In this document: piece by piece, positions 5,068-6,667 of the stretch
Layout of the letters: each line of letters opens with the position of its first letter
Numbering within the stretch: position 1 is the stretch's first letter
Assembly (NCBI GenBank): GCA_024691465.1
Contig: JAILNO010000151.1
Location: forward strand, 1 to 6,667
Direction: 5' to 3'
Length of the DNA stretch: 6,667 nucleotides
DNA from: Pseudobutyrivibrio sp.
GTDB lineage: Bacteria > Bacillota_A > Clostridia > Lachnospirales > Lachnospiraceae
Translations under genes and position numbers: made by a program
The notes under the pieces: generated by a model
Told to the model about the DNA's origin: nothing
Database searches by the model: none
The model's input: the letters and a program-made list of their open reading frames with translations, nothing else

Positions 5068-6667
5068 AAGCATTCTTTGCTAAGTTCTTGTTAGCAGTAG
5101 AAAGCATTAATTTGATTCTATTAAGCTGGTTAACTTCAGAAGCACCTGGATCATAGTCGATAGCTACGATATTAGCTTCGGGATGCTCATGTCTAATACG
5201 CTTGATTACACCCTTACCAACTACGTGGTTAGGAAGGCATCCGAAAGGCTGTATACATACTATGTTGCTAGCGCCTGTCTCGATTAACTCAAGCATCTCA
5301 CCAGTAAGGAACCATCCCTCACCAGTCTGATTACCGATTGAAACGATATCCTTGGCTGAATTAGCGGTATCTAAAATATATGCTGGAGCTGTAAATCTCT
5401 TAGATTTGTTAAACTCATCTCTAGCAGCACTGCGTAACCATTCGAAGAACTTAATTCCCATATTACAGAAGAACTTGGTCTTTTTGCTTGCGCCTAGGTT
5501 TTCTTCTTTAAAGTTAGCATTGTAGAAACTATAGAGAAGGAAATCTGTTAAGTCAGGTACAACAGCCTCGGCACCTTCCTGCTCTAGAAGCTCAGCTAAG
5601 TGATTGTTAGCAGCAGGTAGGAACTTAACAAGAATCTCACCTACGATTCCAACTCTTGGTTTAACTAATCCCTCTACTATAGGAAGATTATCGAAATCTC
5701 TAATCATTTCACGGCACATCTTCTTGAATTTGCTGTGAGAGAGAATCTTCTTGTTGGAAATAAATGCAACAACTTTCTTTCTCCATTTATCGTGTAGTTC
5801 ATCAGTAGAACCAGGCACTGCCTCATATGGACGTACTCTATATACGCAGCGTAGAAGTATATCACCGAACTCTAATGCGTATAGACCGTGCTGTACGAGA
5901 CTAGGTGAAAGCTTGAAGCCAGGGTTCTTCTCTAGACCACTTAGGTTGAGAGATATAACAGGCACATCAGGATATCCTGCCTTAGCCAGGGCTCTACGGA
6001 TGAAACCTATGTAGTTGGAAGCTCTACATCCACCACCAGTCTGTGAGATGAGGAGGGCGGTTCTAGTCATATCGAACTCGCCAGTATCGATAGCAGCCAT
6101 CAACTGACCAATTACCATGAGTGAAGGATAGCAAGCATCGTTATTAACATACTTAAGTCCTACATCTACACAGGTACGTGTTGGGATATCTGGTATCACT
6201 AGATTATATCCTGCAGCATTGAATGCTGGCTCAATTAAATCGAAGTGTATAGGCGACATCTGTGGACAGAGGATGGTGTAATTCTTCTTCATTTCCTCTG
6301 TGAACACGATTCGGTTGTAACTTGCAGGAACTATAGTACGCTCGGTCTTGCGTTTCTTTTTAACTCTGAGAGCTGCTAGTAGAGAACGTACTCTAATACG
6401 AGCGGCTCCTAGGTTGTTTACTTCATCAATCTTAAGGCAAGTATATATCTTTCCTGAATTGGTAAGTATATCTGCTACCTGATCGGTTGTTACTGCATCC
6501 AGACCACAGCCAAATGAGTTGAGCTGAATAAGATCCAGATTATCATGCTTCTTAACATAATTAGCGGCAGAGTACATACGAGAGTGGAACATCCACTGAT
6601 CCATTACAATAAGTGGTCTTTCTACTTCGCCTAAGTCTGAGATTGAATCCTCTGTTAGGACAGCTAT
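5066..6667 (-). CDS. 2-hydroxyacyl-CoA dehydratase/activase-related large protein, C-terminal part (5' partial)
   Basis: The frame stays open from the stop at 5066-5068 through base 6667, giving 533 visible residues. The Met at 6604 is internal, because 21 further in-frame codons before it ([20 protein letters not shown]) are family-like sequence. These are motifs of the C-terminal half of roughly 1400-residue clostridial proteins that carry BcrA/BadF-type ATPase (activase) domains, a DUF2229 region and an HgdB-like dehydratase region. Numbered from Met 6604: FGCGLD (Cys33), [14 protein letters not shown], a basic linker [14 protein letters not shown] (Cys113), Cys145, NNDACYPS (Cys158), GGGCRASNY (Cys193), and near the end [20 protein letters not shown] and [13 protein letters not shown]. 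The conserved Cys suggest iron-sulfur binding. Related activase/dehydratase systems use ATP-driven electron transfer to dehydrate 2-hydroxyacyl-CoA, but the substrate of this large single-chain subfamily is not known to me. Activase domains are presumed beyond the window. It converges with the glucosidase gene across a shared terminator. Confidence 0.85.
   Translation of the reverse strand: MAVLTEDSISDLGEVERPLIVMDQWMFHSRMYSAANYVKKHDNLDLIQLNSFGCGLDAVTTDQVADILTNSGKIYTCLKIDEVNNLGAARIRVRSLLAALRVKKKRKTERTIVPASYNRIVFTEEMKKNYTILCPQMSPIHFDLIEPAFNAAGYNLVIPDIPTRTCVDVGLKYVNNDACYPSLMVIGQLMAAIDTGEFDMTRTALLISQTGGGCRASNYIGFIRRALAKAGYPDVPVISLNLSGLEKNPGFKLSPSLVQHGLYALEFGDILLRCVYRVRPYEAVPGSTDELHDKWRKKVVAFISNKKILSHSKFKKMCREMIRDFDNLPIVEGLVKPRVGIVGEILVKFLPAANNHLAELLEQEGAEAVVPDLTDFLLYSFYNANFKEENLGASKKTKFFCNMGIKFFEWLRSAARDEFNKSKRFTAPAYILDTANSAKDIVSIGNQTGEGWFLTGEMLELIETGASNIVCIQPFGCLPNHVVGKGVIKRIRHEHPEANIVAIDYDPGASEVNQLNRIKLMLSTANKNLAKNA

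Noticed and set aside
4885..5073. Minus-strand open frame of 62 codons spanning the convergent terminator
   Set aside because: It would be transcribed through the bidirectional terminator and overlaps the glucosidase 3' end; it has no recognisable product.
5751..6014. Plus-strand open frame of 87 codons opposite the dehydratase-like gene
   Set aside because: It is antisense to conserved codons of the minus-strand gene and has no motif; a shadow.
6602..6604. ATG at 6604 (minus strand) as the true start of the dehydratase-like gene
   Set aside because: In-frame codons continue to the window edge with family-like sequence and there is no Shine-Dalgarno just before this Met.

Overview
The window is A+T-rich bacterial DNA with tightly packed genes, strong AGGAG-type ribosome sites, sigma-70-like promoters and intrinsic terminators. 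Its gene content (a rhodanese-TtcA-like protein, a long HtpG with a Met-rich C-terminal segment, a GH13 oligo-1,6-glucosidase, and the end of a very large acyl-CoA dehydratase/activase-type protein) points to an anaerobic Clostridia member. Lachnospiraceae (Butyrivibrio/Roseburia-like) is my best guess; this is inferred from protein flavour, not proven.

Layout. (1) Bases 1-1083, plus strand: 3' part of a gene joining a rhodanese domain to a TtcA-like PP-loop tRNA sulfur-transfer domain; its true start lies before base 1. (2) Bases 1084-1189: a compact intergenic region with a perfect CIRCE operator (HrcA binding site) at 1089-1115. The same palindrome runs into a T-tract and probably also terminates gene 1. 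A good promoter and ribosome site for htpG follow. (3) Bases 1190-3268, plus: htpG, the bacterial Hsp90, with two acidic insertions, followed by a strong terminator. (4) Bases 3269-3396: promoter and leader for the next gene. (5) Bases 3397-5031, plus: an intracellular GH13 alpha-glucosidase with alpha-1,6-type motifs. (6) Bases 5032-5065: a bidirectional terminator between converging genes. (7) Bases 5066-6667, minus: C-terminal part of a large 2-hydroxyacyl-CoA dehydratase/activase-related protein that continues past the right edge.

The four genes appear to be independent transcription units, not one pathway: tRNA thiolation, heat-shock chaperone, oligosaccharide breakdown, and an iron-sulfur dehydratase-type enzyme. 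No gene-free stretch exceeds 130 bases. I see no tRNA, rRNA, CRISPR array, insertion sequence or phage gene. The most notable signals are the perfect CIRCE in front of htpG, its apparent double use as a terminator, and the rhodanese-TtcA fusion. I do not see convincing evidence of a wholly new multi-gene system here.
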